Of a stretch of DNA of 64,000 bases, positions 46,280-55,807 are shown one piece after another. Position numbers and translations under genes: made by a program. The notes under the pieces were generated by a model. That model searched no databases, was not told where the DNA came from, and was given only the letters and a program-made list of their open reading frames with translations. Origin of the DNA: an uncultured Eubacteriales bacterium (GTDB lineage Bacteria; Bacillota; Clostridia; Christensenellales; Aristaeellaceae); assembly GCA_902765735.1 (NCBI GenBank), contig CACXBB010000032.1, positions 1-64,000 of the forward strand, read 5' to 3'. The number at the start of each line of letters is the position of its first letter. Position 1 is the first letter of the stretch.

Positions 46280-49200
46280 TCACCCTGCGTTCTCCGCCTC
46301 GTAGATCAGCTCGCCCAGCGCCTGGTACAGGTTGTTGGGCTCGATGGGCTTGGTGAGGTGAGCGTTCATGCCCGCCTGGAGCGACCGCTGCACGTCCTCG
46401 TCGAAGGCGTTGGCGGTCAGGGCGATGATCGGGATTTTCTTCGCGTCCGGCCGGGACATGGCGCGGATGGCCGCCGCGGCCTCCAGCCCGTCCATCTCGG
46501 GCATGCGCACGTCCATCAGTATCGCGGCGTAGGTCCCCACGGCGCTGTCTTCGAACATCTCCACGGCGATCTTGCCGTTCTCGGCGTGGTCGGCCACGAT
46601 GCCCTCCATCTCGAGGATGTCCATCATGATCTCGGCGTTGATCTCCATGTCCTCCGCCAGCAGCACGCGCCGCCCGGTCAGGTCCGCCCGCTGCTTCTCC
46701 TTGAACAGGCTCATGTTGTTGCGCCGGGCGATGTGCTCAAACTCCTCGATCACGTTGGCAGCGAACAGCGGCTTGGTGAGGAAGCTGTCCACGCCCACGC
46801 GGTGCGCCTCCTCCTGGATGTCGTCCCAGTTGTAGGCGGTCAGCACCACCACGGTGGTCTCGCTGTCGTACTGCTTGCGGATCTCGGCGGAGGCCTCCAG
46901 CCCGTTCATGCCCGGCATGTGCCAGTCCATCAGCACCAGGTTGTAGGGCCTGTGCTTCAGGTGCTGCACCTCCATCATGCGCAGGGCCTCCTCGCCGCTG
47001 GCGGCGACGTCGGCGCGTATGCCCACCTCGTCGAGCACCATGCGGGCGTGCTCTGCGGCGATGGTGTCGTCGTCCACCACCAGCACGTACATGGCCTGCG
47101 GGTCGATGGCGCTCTCCCGCGCCCCGCCCTTCTGGTCGCAGTTTCTCAGGGTGACCGTCACCGCGAACTCGGTGCCCACGCCCTTCTCGGACTCCACGCC
47201 GATGGATCCGTTCATCATCTCCACGATGCGCTTGGTGATGGCCATGCCCAGGCCGGTGGAGCCGTAGCGGTTTTTGTGGCTGCCGTCCTCCTGGGAGAAG
47301 GCGTCGAAGATCTTCGGGATGAACGCCTGATCCATGCCGATGCCGGTGTCTTTGATGCAGAAGCGCAGCGTGGACTGATCCTCAAACGCCACCGTGCGCT
47401 CCACCGTCAGCGTGACGCTGCCGGGGGCGTCGGTGAACTTGATGGCGTTGGACAGTATGTTGATGAGCACCTCCTTGAGCTTCATATCGTCGCCGATATA
47501 GGAGGCGTCCACCTGGTTGAGCACGCGGCAGTCGTATTGAAGCCCCTTGTCGCGGCACTGGGCCATGACCATGGTGTTGATCTGCTCCAGCATGCCGCTC
47601 AACGAGAACACCTCCCGGCGCAGCACCAGCCGGCCGGATTCGATGCGGCTCATGTCGAGGATGTCGTTGATGAGCTCCAGCAGGTGCCGGGCGCTGTCGC
47701 CGATCTTTTGCAGGTAGTCCCGGGTCCGGTCGTCGAGGTGCTCGTCGCGCAGGGCCAGGGTGCCCAGCCCGATGATGGCGTTCAAGGGGGTGCGGATCTC
47801 GTGGCTCATGCTGGAGAGGAAGGAGGTCTTGGCCTTGTTGGCCTCCTCCGCGGAGGTCAGCGCCTCCGCCAGCGCCTCGCTCTTGGCCACGGCCTCGCGC
47901 ATCTCGGCGTCCACGTTGGAGACGCCCACGATGATGAAGTGCTCGTCGTCCTCCATGCGGGAGACCTTCATGCTGACGTAGGTCGGGCCGCTGTCCCCCT
48001 TCTGCCGGTAGGTCATCATGAAGGTGTCCCTCCGGTCCAGCGCCTCCATCAGCGTCCGGCGGTTCATGGCATTGAGGAAGGTCTCGCGGTCGTCGGGCCA
48101 GACGCCCTCGCACAGCTCCATCTTGCAGTCGCTGAAGAAGTGCCAGCCGCGGCGCATCTCGGAGAGGGCGCTGCTCTCGTCGCGCCGGCAGTACTCGATA
48201 TACTCCTCCGTGTCCAGGTTGACGTAGAACATGTCGGTGTAGTCCCGGGCCAGCGTCTGGGCGATGTGGGTGTACATGATGCCGGAGCTGACGGCGCTCT
48301 CGTAGGCCTCCCGGGTCATGGCCTGCTCGTGCTGTATGCGCACCATGTCCGTCACGTCCTGGCACATGCCCAGCAGGCACACCCGCCCGGTGGAGTCAAT
48401 GAATTTCAGCTTCGTCGTCTGGAACTGCCGCTGGTTGCCGGCGGCGTCGGGCACGTCCTCAAAGAATATGTAGGGCTTGTCCATGGACAGGGCGATGCGG
48501 TCGTCCCGCACGAAGTGGGCAGCGGTCTCGGCGTCGAAGATCTGGGCGTCGGTGAGCCCGGCCACGCCCTCCGGGGTATCCTTGTGGCAGTAGCTCGCGA
48601 AGGCCTGGTTGCAGGCCAGGTAGACGCCGGTGCGGGCGTCCTTGGTGAAGGTCAGGCCGGGGATGTTGTCCAACAGCGCGCTGATGGATTCCTTCAATTC
48701 CGCGATCTTCTTCGCGGCGATGGCCTCATTCTCCGCCTCCGTAAGCCGCTTCCCCAGCTTCTGCGTGTCCTGGTAGTTGTTGAGCAGCATGGAGACGACC
48801 AGCAGGAAGAGCCCCAGCGACACGGCGGTGTAGAGCGTATTGGTACTGCTGATGGCCTTGGCCTGCTCGTACAGGTAGGCGACGCGCTCCCCCGAGCCCT
48901 CGGTGCTCGCGTCGTAGGCCGGGTGGCTCTGGTGATACTCGTAGATGCGCTCCACGGCGTTGTTCGCCGCGGTCTCGGTCTGCCGGGAGACCCACATCAT
49001 GGAGGCGAACAGCACCAGCACCAGCAGTATGATCCACACGACCACGCTATGCCCGTAGCCCTCGCGGGCCTCCTGCCGGAGCAGTATGCGGTAGTAGACC
49101 AGCCCCAGCACCGCCCAGGCGATGAACAGCACATAGGATTCCGTCTCCATCGCGTGGAAGGGCAGAAGCCCCGGGATCAGCAGAAGCAGCATGAAGCACA

Positions 49201-50500
49201 CCATCAGCAGTATGCCGAGGACGCCGGTCGCCTGCTCCGTGCGCGCGTTCTCCTTGCGGGCGTGCCGGTACACCGCGTGGGAGATCAGCCCGTAGATGAT
49301 GGTCGCGCCCAGGGTGGTGGCGTCCACGATCCAGCCGATGGCCGTCCTGCCCAGGAAGGGGATGAACACCGACACCGTCACCACGGTGACCACCGCCACG
49401 CCCGGGACGCCGCGCCGGTTGAGCGCCGCCAGCCTCCGGGGCGCCTCGCCCTCGCGTCCCGCCGCGAACAGCAGCCGGGAGAGCGCCAGCATGTTGCCGA
49501 TGAGGCTGGTCAGTATCACGCCGAACAGCGACAGCATCAGCACCGTCACGCCCGCCTGTCCCAGGTAGTGATGGGCGGCGTAGAACGCCGGCACCGCCTT
49601 GATGCCCTCCAGGTTCCCCATGTCGCGGATGTACTGAAGCCAGCTCTCGTACTCCGGCGGGTAGGCGGACACGGACAGCAGCGATACGAACAGGTACAAC
49701 AGCGTGGTGACCAGCACGGAGGCGATCAGTATGCCCCGCACCTTCTTCACCGGGAAGCTGTATTCCTCGGAGAAGTGGGAGATGTTCTCAAAGCCGATGA
49801 AGGCCCAGGGGGAGATGGCGGCGATGCGCACGATCTGCGCGAAGGCGCCGGAGCCCTCGGTGTACAGCGGGGCGTAGCTGAAGGCGGCGTCGTGCTTGAA
49901 CAGGGCGATCACGGCGCACACCGTGAAGCCCGCCGCGAAGGTCAGCGCCGCGACGATCATGATGCGGTTGGGCAGGCGCGCGCTGTTTGAGCACAGTATG
50001 CCGATGAGCACCACCGCGCACATCGAGAGCAGCGCCTCTCCGAGCCAGACCTCATAGCCGAATATACGGTAGCGGAAGCCGAAGCGGAACGTGTTTCCCA
50101 GGAAGAACCGCGCAAACAGCGGCAGCGAGGTCATGTTGGCCCACAGTATGGCCAGATAGGTCAAGAGCACGAACCAAAAGGCCAGAAAGCCCAGGTCCTT
50201 CCCGCCGACCTGCTTTTCAAAGGTGTAGATGCCGCCGGCGCCGGGCGCCTTCCGTATCATGTATTGCAGGTTCCAGGTGATCACGAATATGACCGCCATG
50301 CCCAGCAGCAGGCCGAACACCGTGCCCAGCACGCCGGACTTCTGCAAATAGGTGTTGCAGGTGACGATAAACGATCCCCAGCCGATGCTCGTGCCGATGG
50401 AAAACGCCCACATGCCCAGGGGCGTGAAGCCCGAGCGCAGCCCGCCGGGACGACGGTCGTCTTGCATCCTCGGGGAAATGCCGGATTTGATGTGTTCCAT
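46280..50500 (-). CDS. Amino-acid permease (APC type) fused to hybrid histidine kinase with two receiver domains
   Basis: 1406 residues. Residues about 20-480 are an APC-family permease with about 12 helices (GTSIGWGSFIV, the usual helix-1 motif, and GFENISHFSEEY). Two further helices (about 490 and 570) border a 60-residue outside loop. A PAS domain (about 600-720), a sensor module (about 745-865), HisKA with H900 in SMSHEIRTPLNAIIG, and HATPase_c with NILSNAIKFT, KDTGIGMD and GSTGLGMAIT follow. Then come two receivers with D1192 (LMDWHMPGMNG) and D1330 (LMDVRMPEMDG). It is one uninterrupted frame with no HPt or DNA-binding output. CbrA-type proteins join an SSF symporter to a kinase; here the transporter is APC. 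It may sense or transport an amino acid and signal to an unlinked regulator. Confidence 0.93.
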   Translation of the reverse strand: MEHIKSGISPRMQDDRRPGGLRSGFTPLGMWAFSIGTSIGWGSFIVTCNTYLQKSGVLGTVFGLLLGMAVIFVITWNLQYMIRKAPGAGGIYTFEKQVGGKDLGFLAFWFVLLTYLAILWANMTSLPLFARFFLGNTFRFGFRYRIFGYEVWLGEALLSMCAVVLIGILCSNSARLPNRIMIVAALTFAAGFTVCAVIALFKHDAAFSYAPLYTEGSGAFAQIVRIAAISPWAFIGFENISHFSEEYSFPVKKVRGILIASVLVTTLLYLFVSLLSVSAYPPEYESWLQYIRDMGNLEGIKAVPAFYAAHHYLGQAGVTVLMLSLFGVILTSLIGNMLALSRLLFAAGREGEAPRRLAALNRRGVPGVAVVTVVTVSVFIPFLGRTAIGWIVDATTLGATIIYGLISHAVYRHARKENARTEQATGVLGILLMVCFMLLLLIPGLLPFHAMETESYVLFIAWAVLGLVYYRILLRQEAREGYGHSVVVWIILLVLVLFASMMWVSRQTETAANNAVERIYEYHQSHPAYDASTEGSGERVAYLYEQAKAISSTNTLYTAVSLGLFLLVVSMLLNNYQDTQKLGKRLTEAENEAIAAKKIAELKESISALLDNIPGLTFTKDARTGVYLACNQAFASYCHKDTPEGVAGLTDAQIFDAETAAHFVRDDRIALSMDKPYIFFEDVPDAAGNQRQFQTTKLKFIDSTGRVCLLGMCQDVTDMVRIQHEQAMTREAYESAVSSGIMYTHIAQTLARDYTDMFYVNLDTEEYIEYCRRDESSALSEMRRGWHFFSDCKMELCEGVWPDDRETFLNAMNRRTLMEALDRRDTFMMTYRQKGDSGPTYVSMKVSRMEDDEHFIIVGVSNVDAEMREAVAKSEALAEALTSAEEANKAKTSFLSSMSHEIRTPLNAIIGLGTLALRDEHLDDRTRDYLQKIGDSARHLLELINDILDMSRIESGRLVLRREVFSLSGMLEQINTMVMAQCRDKGLQYDCRVLNQVDASYIGDDMKLKEVLINILSNAIKFTDAPGSVTLTVERTVAFEDQSTLRFCIKDTGIGMDQAFIPKIFDAFSQEDGSHKNRYGSTGLGMAITKRIVEMMNGSIGVESEKGVGTEFAVTVTLRNCDQKGGARESAIDPQAMYVLVVDDDTIAAEHARMVLDEVGIRADVAASGEEALRMMEVQHLKHRPYNLVLMDWHMPGMNGLEASAEIRKQYDSETTVVVLTAYNWDDIQEEAHRVGVDSFLTKPLFAANVIEEFEHIARRNNMSLFKEKQRADLTGRRVLLAEDMEINAEIMMDILEMEGIVADHAENGKIAVEMFEDSAVGTYAAILMDVRMPEMDGLEAAAAIRAMSRPDAKKIPIIALTANAFDEDVQRSLQAGMNAHLTKPIEPNNLYQALGELIYEAENAG

Positions 50501-50679
50501 GCGCTGCCTGTCCTTCCTGCCTGATATCGGGCCCCGCCCGGGATCGGCGTGTGGGAAACCCGTAAAATGTGCCCAGTTAGTCTATTTTATTCTATAATAT
50601 CACAAATCGTCGCTCAATGCTACCCCGCAGACGAAAATCAATGAAAAAAGCCTTCAAGACGCAATTTTGTGCCGGTCCC

Positions 50680-50708
50680 TTGACAAGCCGCCATGTAAAT
50701 ATTATAAT
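50680..50708 (+). promoter_or_regulatory. Promoter of the iron-type ABC importer operon
   Basis: A perfect TTGACA (50680-50685) and a perfect TATAAT (50703-50708) are 17 bases apart. AGGAGG and the start codon follow 44 bases later. No obvious Fur-like palindrome is seen over it. Confidence 0.85.
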
Positions 50709-50751
50709 AATAAACGGTAAAATCCTAATATTCAGTAGGAGGTCATTATCC

Positions 50752-51825
50752 ATGAAGAAGCTGCTTGCACTGCTGCTGGCCGCGCTGATGCTGCTGGCCT
50801 GCGCGTCCGCCCTGGCGGAGGTCGATCCCGAACTGCTGGAGGCCGCCCAGGACGAGGGCGAGCTGGTGGTCTACGGTTCCTGCGAGGAGCCCTATCTGAT
50901 CGCCGCGTGCCAGAAATTCGAAGAGCTCTACGACATCAAGGTGGACTATCAGCGCCTGTCCACCGGCGAGGTGCAGACCAAGATCACCGAGGAGAAGGGC
51001 AATCCCTCCGCCGACGTGTGGTTCGGCGGCACCAACGATCCCTACAACGAGGCCGCCAAGGAGGGCTTGCTGATGGCCTACGAGCCGGCCAACGCCGTGC
51101 ACCTTCTCAAGCCCACCTACCGCGATCCGGACGGCTACTGGTTCGGCATCTATCAGGGCATCCTGGGCTTCATGGTCAACCAGGAGGAGCTCGACCGCCT
51201 GGGCGTCGAGGCCCCCAAGACCTGGGACGACCTGCTCAAGCCCGAGTATCAGGGCCTGATCTGGCTCTCCAACCCCAACACCGCCGGCACCGCCAAGCTG
51301 GTCATCAACACCATGGTGCAGATGAAGGGCCACGACGAGGGCATCCAGTACCTGGTGGACCTGGACAAGAACATCGCCCAGTACACCAAGTCCGGCTCCG
51401 GCCCCTCCAAGAACGTGGGCACCGGCGAGTGCATCATCGGCATCGGCTTCCTGCATGACGGCGTGTACCAGATCCTGCAGGGCTACGACAACATCGGCCT
51501 GATCATCCCCGAGGACGGCACCAGCTACGAGATCGGCTCCACCGCCATCTTCGAGGGCTGCGAGCATCCCAACGCCGCCAAGCTGTGGATCGAGTTCGCG
51601 CTGTCCCCCGACTGCGTGGAGCTGGCCGACGACGCCGGGTCCTATCAGTTCCTGGTGATCGACGACGCCCAGCAGCCCGAGGCGCTGCAGGCGTTCCCGG
51701 AGCTCGATCCCTCCAAGACCATCGACTATGACTTCGCCGACGCCAAGGAGAACACCTCCAAGTACGTCGCCGATTACTTCGACGCGCTGGGCGCCGCAGC
51801 CGACGACCGCTTCAAGACCGAATAA
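50752..51825 (+). CDS. ABC transporter substrate-binding protein, iron(III)/AfuA-like
   Basis: 357 residues. Signal peptide MKKLLALLLAALMLLACASA, with LLAC as a possible lipobox. The fold is the ferric-binding/AfuA class (GELVVYGSCEEPYLIAACQ, STGEVQTKITEEKGNPSADV, FGGTNDPYNEAAKEG). Relatives carry Fe3+, sugar phosphates or 2-aminoethylphosphonate, so the ligand is open; tyrosines typical of FbpA iron sites are not evident to me. It is the first gene of a three-gene importer. Confidence 0.85.
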   Translation: MKKLLALLLAALMLLACASALAEVDPELLEAAQDEGELVVYGSCEEPYLIAACQKFEELYDIKVDYQRLSTGEVQTKITEEKGNPSADVWFGGTNDPYNEAAKEGLLMAYEPANAVHLLKPTYRDPDGYWFGIYQGILGFMVNQEELDRLGVEAPKTWDDLLKPEYQGLIWLSNPNTAGTAKLVINTMVQMKGHDEGIQYLVDLDKNIAQYTKSGSGPSKNVGTGECIIGIGFLHDGVYQILQGYDNIGLIIPEDGTSYEIGSTAIFEGCEHPNAAKLWIEFALSPDCVELADDAGSYQFLVIDDAQQPEALQAFPELDPSKTIDYDFADAKENTSKYVADYFDALGAAADDRFKTE

Positions 51826-51903
51826 GCGGGCTGCGTCATTTTGATGGGGAGACGGGGACGCCTGTCTCCCCTTGTTTGGTTCATGGAACAGGGAATGCGG
51901 GGG

Positions 51904-52038
51904 ACGACCTCTTTCGTCTTAATGCCTGACGGCATTAATCCACCTTCCCCTGAAGGGGAAGGCTTTTGGATGCGTCTCCCTCTGCCTTCCCCTTCAGGGG
52001 AAGGTGGCATTTGCGAAGCAAATGACGGAAGAGGTCGT
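51904..52038. repeat. Dispersed repeat, CCTTCCCCTGAAGGGGAAGG type
   Basis: About 135 bases: outer inverted arms ACGACCTCTTTCGTC and GACGGAAGAGGTCGT around two CCTTCCCC hairpins and small variable palindromes. It lies between the binding-protein and permease genes of one operon, where it could act as a processing or stability element. Same family as 28865-28993. Confidence 0.85.
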
Positions 52039-52101
52039 TCCCCCGTCACTCCCCTTTCCTGGTTCCTCTCCCAAATCTCCCCCAAAAGGAGCTGATCGAC
52101 T

Positions 52102-54186
52102 GTGGCTGCCCGCCAGAGCGCAAGATTAGAGAGAAAGAAATTCTTCGGCGACCCGGTGATGGTCGTCACCATTGTGGTGCTGATCGCGCTGCTTCTGCTG
52201 TTCATCGTGTATCCTCTGGCGATACTGCTGGTGGACAGCGTGCTGGTGCGCGATACGGAGCTGTGTTCGGCGGAGGCGCTGGCCTCGGGCGAGCTGGCCT
52301 TCTGCACGCAGGACGGCGGCACGCCCGCCGGGCGCGACGCGATCTATGTAAAGCTGCCCCTGGTGTCGGAGGAGGGCGGCGAAAAGCTGGTGCCGCTTTA
52401 CTCCCGCATCAGCCTGTTCCCCCGGCAGGCGAAGCTGGAGGACGCCGACGGCCCGCTGTACCTAAAGGTGGTCAACGCCACCGACCGCACGGCCTGGCAG
52501 GACGTTCGAAAGCTCATGGAGGTCTCGAAGACCCCCATGACCTACAAGCCCAACGGCCGCCTAATCAAGAAGACGGAGGGGCTGGAGCCGGCGGACGTCT
52601 GCGTGCAGCTTCGCAAAAACAACTGGTCGCTGGACGCCTTCCCCCGCATCTTCAAGGACTACACCTTCAACCGCGCCCTGCGCAACACCCTGCTGCTGGG
52701 CATGCTGACGGGCTTCGGCTCCTTGGTGATCGGCCTGCTGTTTGCCTACGTGGACGTGTACGTGCGCATACGCTCCCGCTTCATCAAGAAGCTGTTCGAC
52801 GTGGTGTCCATGCTGCCCGTGGTGTCGCCGCCGTTCGTGCTGTCGCTGTCGATGGTATTGCTGTTCGGCAATTCCGGCCTCATCACCCGCAAGATCCTGG
52901 GCATCTACGGCGCCAAGGTCTACGGCATGTGGGGCATCGTGATCGTGCAGACGCTGACGTTCTTCCCGGTGGTCTACCTGATGCTCAAGGGCCTGTTGAA
53001 GAACATCGACCCCTCCATGGAGGAGGCCGCCCGGGACATGGGCGCGACGCGCCTCAAGGTGTTCACCACCGTCACCCTGCCGCTGATGCTGCCGGGCCTG
53101 GGCAACGCCTTCCTGGTGACCTTCATCGAGTCCGTGGCGGACTTCGCCAACCCGATGATCATCGGCGGCTCCTTCGACACGCTGGCCACCACGATCTACC
53201 TGCGCATCACCGGCGGCACGTATGACATCACCGGCGCGGCGGCCATGGCCGTGGTGCTTCTGTGCATCACGCTCATACTGTTCATGGTCCAGAAGTACGT
53301 GCTGGAGGCCAGGACCGCCGCCACGCTGACCGGAAAGGCCAGCCGCGTGCGCATGCTGATCGAGGACAAGAGCGTGCGCTACCCGCTGTCGTCGCTGTGC
53401 ATGCTGATGAGCGTGTTCGTGGTGCTGATGTACATCGCGGTGCCCTTCGGCGCGCTGTTCAAGCTGTGGGGCCGCGACTACTCGCTGACCTTCAAGTGGT
53501 TTGCGAAGATGTTCTCCGAGGGCGGCTGGAAGGCCTTCAAGGACAGCTTCCTGCTCTCCATCATCGCCTCGCCCATCACGGCGCTTCTGTCGATGATCAT
53601 CTCCTACCTGGTGGTCAAGCGCAAATTCCGGGGCAAGGGCTTCATCGAGTTTACGTCCATGCTGGCCATGGCGGTGCCCGGCACGGTGCTGGGCGTGGGC
53701 TTCATCCGCGGTTTCGCGGGCGGCGTGTTCCGCACGGGCTTTTTGCAGGGCATCTACGGCACGGGGCTTATACTGATCATCGTGTTCGTGGTGCGCTCGT
53801 TGCCGGTGGGCACGCGAAGCGGCATCTCGGCGCTTCGGCAGATCGACAAGTCCATCGAGGAATCCGCCTATGACCTGGGCGCGGGCTCGGGCAAGGTGTT
53901 CACCTCGGTGACGCTGCCGCTGATCAAGGACAGCTTCTTCTCCGGCCTGGTGACCACCTTCGTTCGGTCCATCACGGCCATCTCCGCGGTGATCCTGCTG
54001 GTGACGCCCCGCTACCTGCTCATCACCTGCCGCATCAACGAATACGCCGAGAAGGGCGAATTCGGCGTGGCCTGCGCCTACGCCACCATACTGATCATGA
54101 TCACCTACGCGGCCATCATGATCATGAACCTGGTCATCGACCGCTTCGGCACCAGCCGGAAGATCAACGGAAAGGAGGGCGCCTGA
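52102..54186 (+). CDS. Two-domain ABC permease, FbpB/AfuB-like, with long N-terminal outside loop
   Basis: 694 residues with two fused permease halves, each with an EAA-like loop (EEAARDMGATRLKVFTTVTL and EESAYDLGAGSGKVFTSVTL). After the first helix (about 20-40) there is an unusually long hydrophilic segment (about 45-190) before the second helix, probably outside the membrane. The start is GTG at 52102 behind AAGGAG. The partners are the preceding binding protein and the following ATPase, one base after its stop. Confidence 0.88.
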   Translation: MAARQSARLERKKFFGDPVMVVTIVVLIALLLLFIVYPLAILLVDSVLVRDTELCSAEALASGELAFCTQDGGTPAGRDAIYVKLPLVSEEGGEKLVPLYSRISLFPRQAKLEDADGPLYLKVVNATDRTAWQDVRKLMEVSKTPMTYKPNGRLIKKTEGLEPADVCVQLRKNNWSLDAFPRIFKDYTFNRALRNTLLLGMLTGFGSLVIGLLFAYVDVYVRIRSRFIKKLFDVVSMLPVVSPPFVLSLSMVLLFGNSGLITRKILGIYGAKVYGMWGIVIVQTLTFFPVVYLMLKGLLKNIDPSMEEAARDMGATRLKVFTTVTLPLMLPGLGNAFLVTFIESVADFANPMIIGGSFDTLATTIYLRITGGTYDITGAAAMAVVLLCITLILFMVQKYVLEARTAATLTGKASRVRMLIEDKSVRYPLSSLCMLMSVFVVLMYIAVPFGALFKLWGRDYSLTFKWFAKMFSEGGWKAFKDSFLLSIIASPITALLSMIISYLVVKRKFRGKGFIEFTSMLAMAVPGTVLGVGFIRGFAGGVFRTGFLQGIYGTGLILIIVFVVRSLPVGTRSGISALRQIDKSIEESAYDLGAGSGKVFTSVTLPLIKDSFFSGLVTTFVRSITAISAVILLVTPRYLLITCRINEYAEKGEFGVACAYATILIMITYAAIMIMNLVIDRFGTSRKINGKEGA

Positions 54187-54187
54187 T

Positions 54188-55282
54188 ATGGCAAACCTGA
54201 TCGATAAGCAGCCGAAGGGCGTCGAGCTTCGAGGCATATCCAAGATTTACAAGGACCCCAAGACCGGCAAGGACTTCTACGCCGTGCACGACGTGTCGCT
54301 GGACATCGCGCCGGGCAGCTTCGTGACGCTGCTGGGCCCCTCCGGGTGCGGCAAGACCACCACGCTGCGGATGATCGCGGGCTTCGAGTCCCCCGACGAG
54401 GGCGAGATCTACCTGGGCGGGCAGCCGATCAACGAGCTGACTCCCAACAAGCGCGACACCGCCATGGTGTTCCAGAGCTACGCGCTGTTTCCGCACTACA
54501 ATGTGTTCGACAACGTGGCCTACGGCCTGCGGCTTCGCAAGGTGCCGAAGGATGAGATCCAGCGCCGCGTGACCGACATCCTCGCGCTGGTGGAGCTTTC
54601 CGGCATGGAGGCCCGCATGACCAACCAGCTCTCCGGCGGCCAGCAGCAGCGCGTGGCGCTGGCCCGGGCACTGGTGGTGGAGCCGGGCGTATTGCTGTTC
54701 GACGAGCCCCTGTCCAACCTGGACGCCAAGCTGAGGGTCCAGATGCGCACCGAGATCCGGCGCATCCAGCAGAAGCTGGGCATCACCGCCATCTACGTCA
54801 CCCACGACCAGTCCGAGGCCATGTCCATCTCCGACAACATCATACTGATGCGCGGCGGCGTCATCGCCCAGATGGGCACGCCCATGGAGATCTACTACAA
54901 GCCCAACAGCGAATTCGTGGCGGACTTCATCGGCGAGTGCAACTTCCTGAAGGGCAGGGTGCGCGAGGTCACCGCCGATCAGACGGTGATCGACGTGGAC
55001 GGCCGCCCCGTGGCCGTGGCCACAGAGGGCGCGCGGCAGGAGTCCGCCGGCAGCGAGGCCGAGATCGTGCTGCGGCCCGAAGCCATCGTCATCGGCGATG
55101 AGGGCATGCTGCCCTGCAAAGTGGAGCTAAGCTGCTTCATGGGCTCCTACCAGAACTACCATGTGCGCGTGGGCGAGACGCTGGTAAAGATCACCGACAA
55201 CTGCCCCGTCAACAAGAAGATATTCGACGTGGGCGATTCGGCCTTCATCTCCTTTGATAAACACTGCGCGCACCTGCTGTAA
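54188..55282 (+). CDS. ABC transporter ATPase, FbpC/PotA-like
   Basis: 364 residues. Walker A GPSGCGKTT, Q-loop FQSYALFPHYNVFDNVAYG, signature LSGGQQQRVALARAL, Walker B LLFDEPLSNLDAKLR and the switch histidine in YVTHDQSEA. A C-terminal TOBE-like domain (about 270-360) is present. It drives the permease encoded just upstream. AAAGGAGG precedes the ATG. Confidence 0.92.
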   Translation: MANLIDKQPKGVELRGISKIYKDPKTGKDFYAVHDVSLDIAPGSFVTLLGPSGCGKTTTLRMIAGFESPDEGEIYLGGQPINELTPNKRDTAMVFQSYALFPHYNVFDNVAYGLRLRKVPKDEIQRRVTDILALVELSGMEARMTNQLSGGQQQRVALARALVVEPGVLLFDEPLSNLDAKLRVQMRTEIRRIQQKLGITAIYVTHDQSEAMSISDNIILMRGGVIAQMGTPMEIYYKPNSEFVADFIGECNFLKGRVREVTADQTVIDVDGRPVAVATEGARQESAGSEAEIVLRPEAIVIGDEGMLPCKVELSCFMGSYQNYHVRVGETLVKITDNCPVNKKIFDVGDSAFISFDKHCAHLL

Positions 55283-55297
55283 TCGGCTGATGAAAAC

Positions 55298-55337
55298 ACA
55301 GGCGCATGACCCCGAATCCGCGGGGTCATGCGCCTGT
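55298..55337. terminator. Bidirectional hairpin between convergent genes
   Basis: A perfect 17-base stem (ACAGGCGCATGACCCCG and its complement) with a six-base loop, just after the ATPase stop and just after the convergent DUF3021 stop. A-rich (AAAA) to the left serves as a T-run for the minus strand only. Confidence 0.75.
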
Positions 55338-55351
55338 ATCATTGCATCCGA

Positions 55352-55795
55352 CTAATCGTCCTTTTGGGAGGCTCTCCAGTCCTTCAGGGCCTCGTTGATC
55401 CGCCGTATCTTTCGCTTGTAATCCCAGTACATGACCGCCCACACGGCGAAATAGGCGACCACGCAGATGCCCAGTATCCACCGTGTCGCCGGGTCGCGGA
55501 GGCGCAGCCAGCCCATGGAGAAGCCGACGGCGCACAGCGTGGCCAGGGCGATGCAGAAGTGCGTCAGCGTGCAGCGCAGAAGCCCCCAGTGCTCCAGGGA
55601 ATAGATCGTCGTGGTGCCCATGTTGATCGCGCCCAGCACGCCGCTGGACATCAGGTACAGCACAAAACGGGCCGTGCCGTTCTGCGCGCAGTATTTGCCG
55701 ATGCCCGCGAAGGAGAGTATGGCGACGCCGACCAACACCCCCAGTATGAAGCCCACGGAGCCCCGGAATGCCGTCTTTTTCCAGAATTCGCGCAT
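55352..55795 (-). CDS. DUF3021 family membrane protein
   Basis: 147 residues with four membrane helices and the family pattern GAINMGTTTIYSLEHWGLLRCTL (near residue 55). DUF3021 proteins are commonly co-transcribed with a LytTR regulator, as here, 12 bases downstream of it. They are thought to modulate the regulator from the membrane; the mechanism is not settled. A paralogue lies at 59647-60045. Confidence 0.85.
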   Translation of the reverse strand: MREFWKKTAFRGSVGFILGVLVGVAILSFAGIGKYCAQNGTARFVLYLMSSGVLGAINMGTTTIYSLEHWGLLRCTLTHFCIALATLCAVGFSMGWLRLRDPATRWILGICVVAYFAVWAVMYWDYKRKIRRINEALKDWRASQKDD

Positions 55796-55807
55796 GCTCC
55801 CGCCTCC

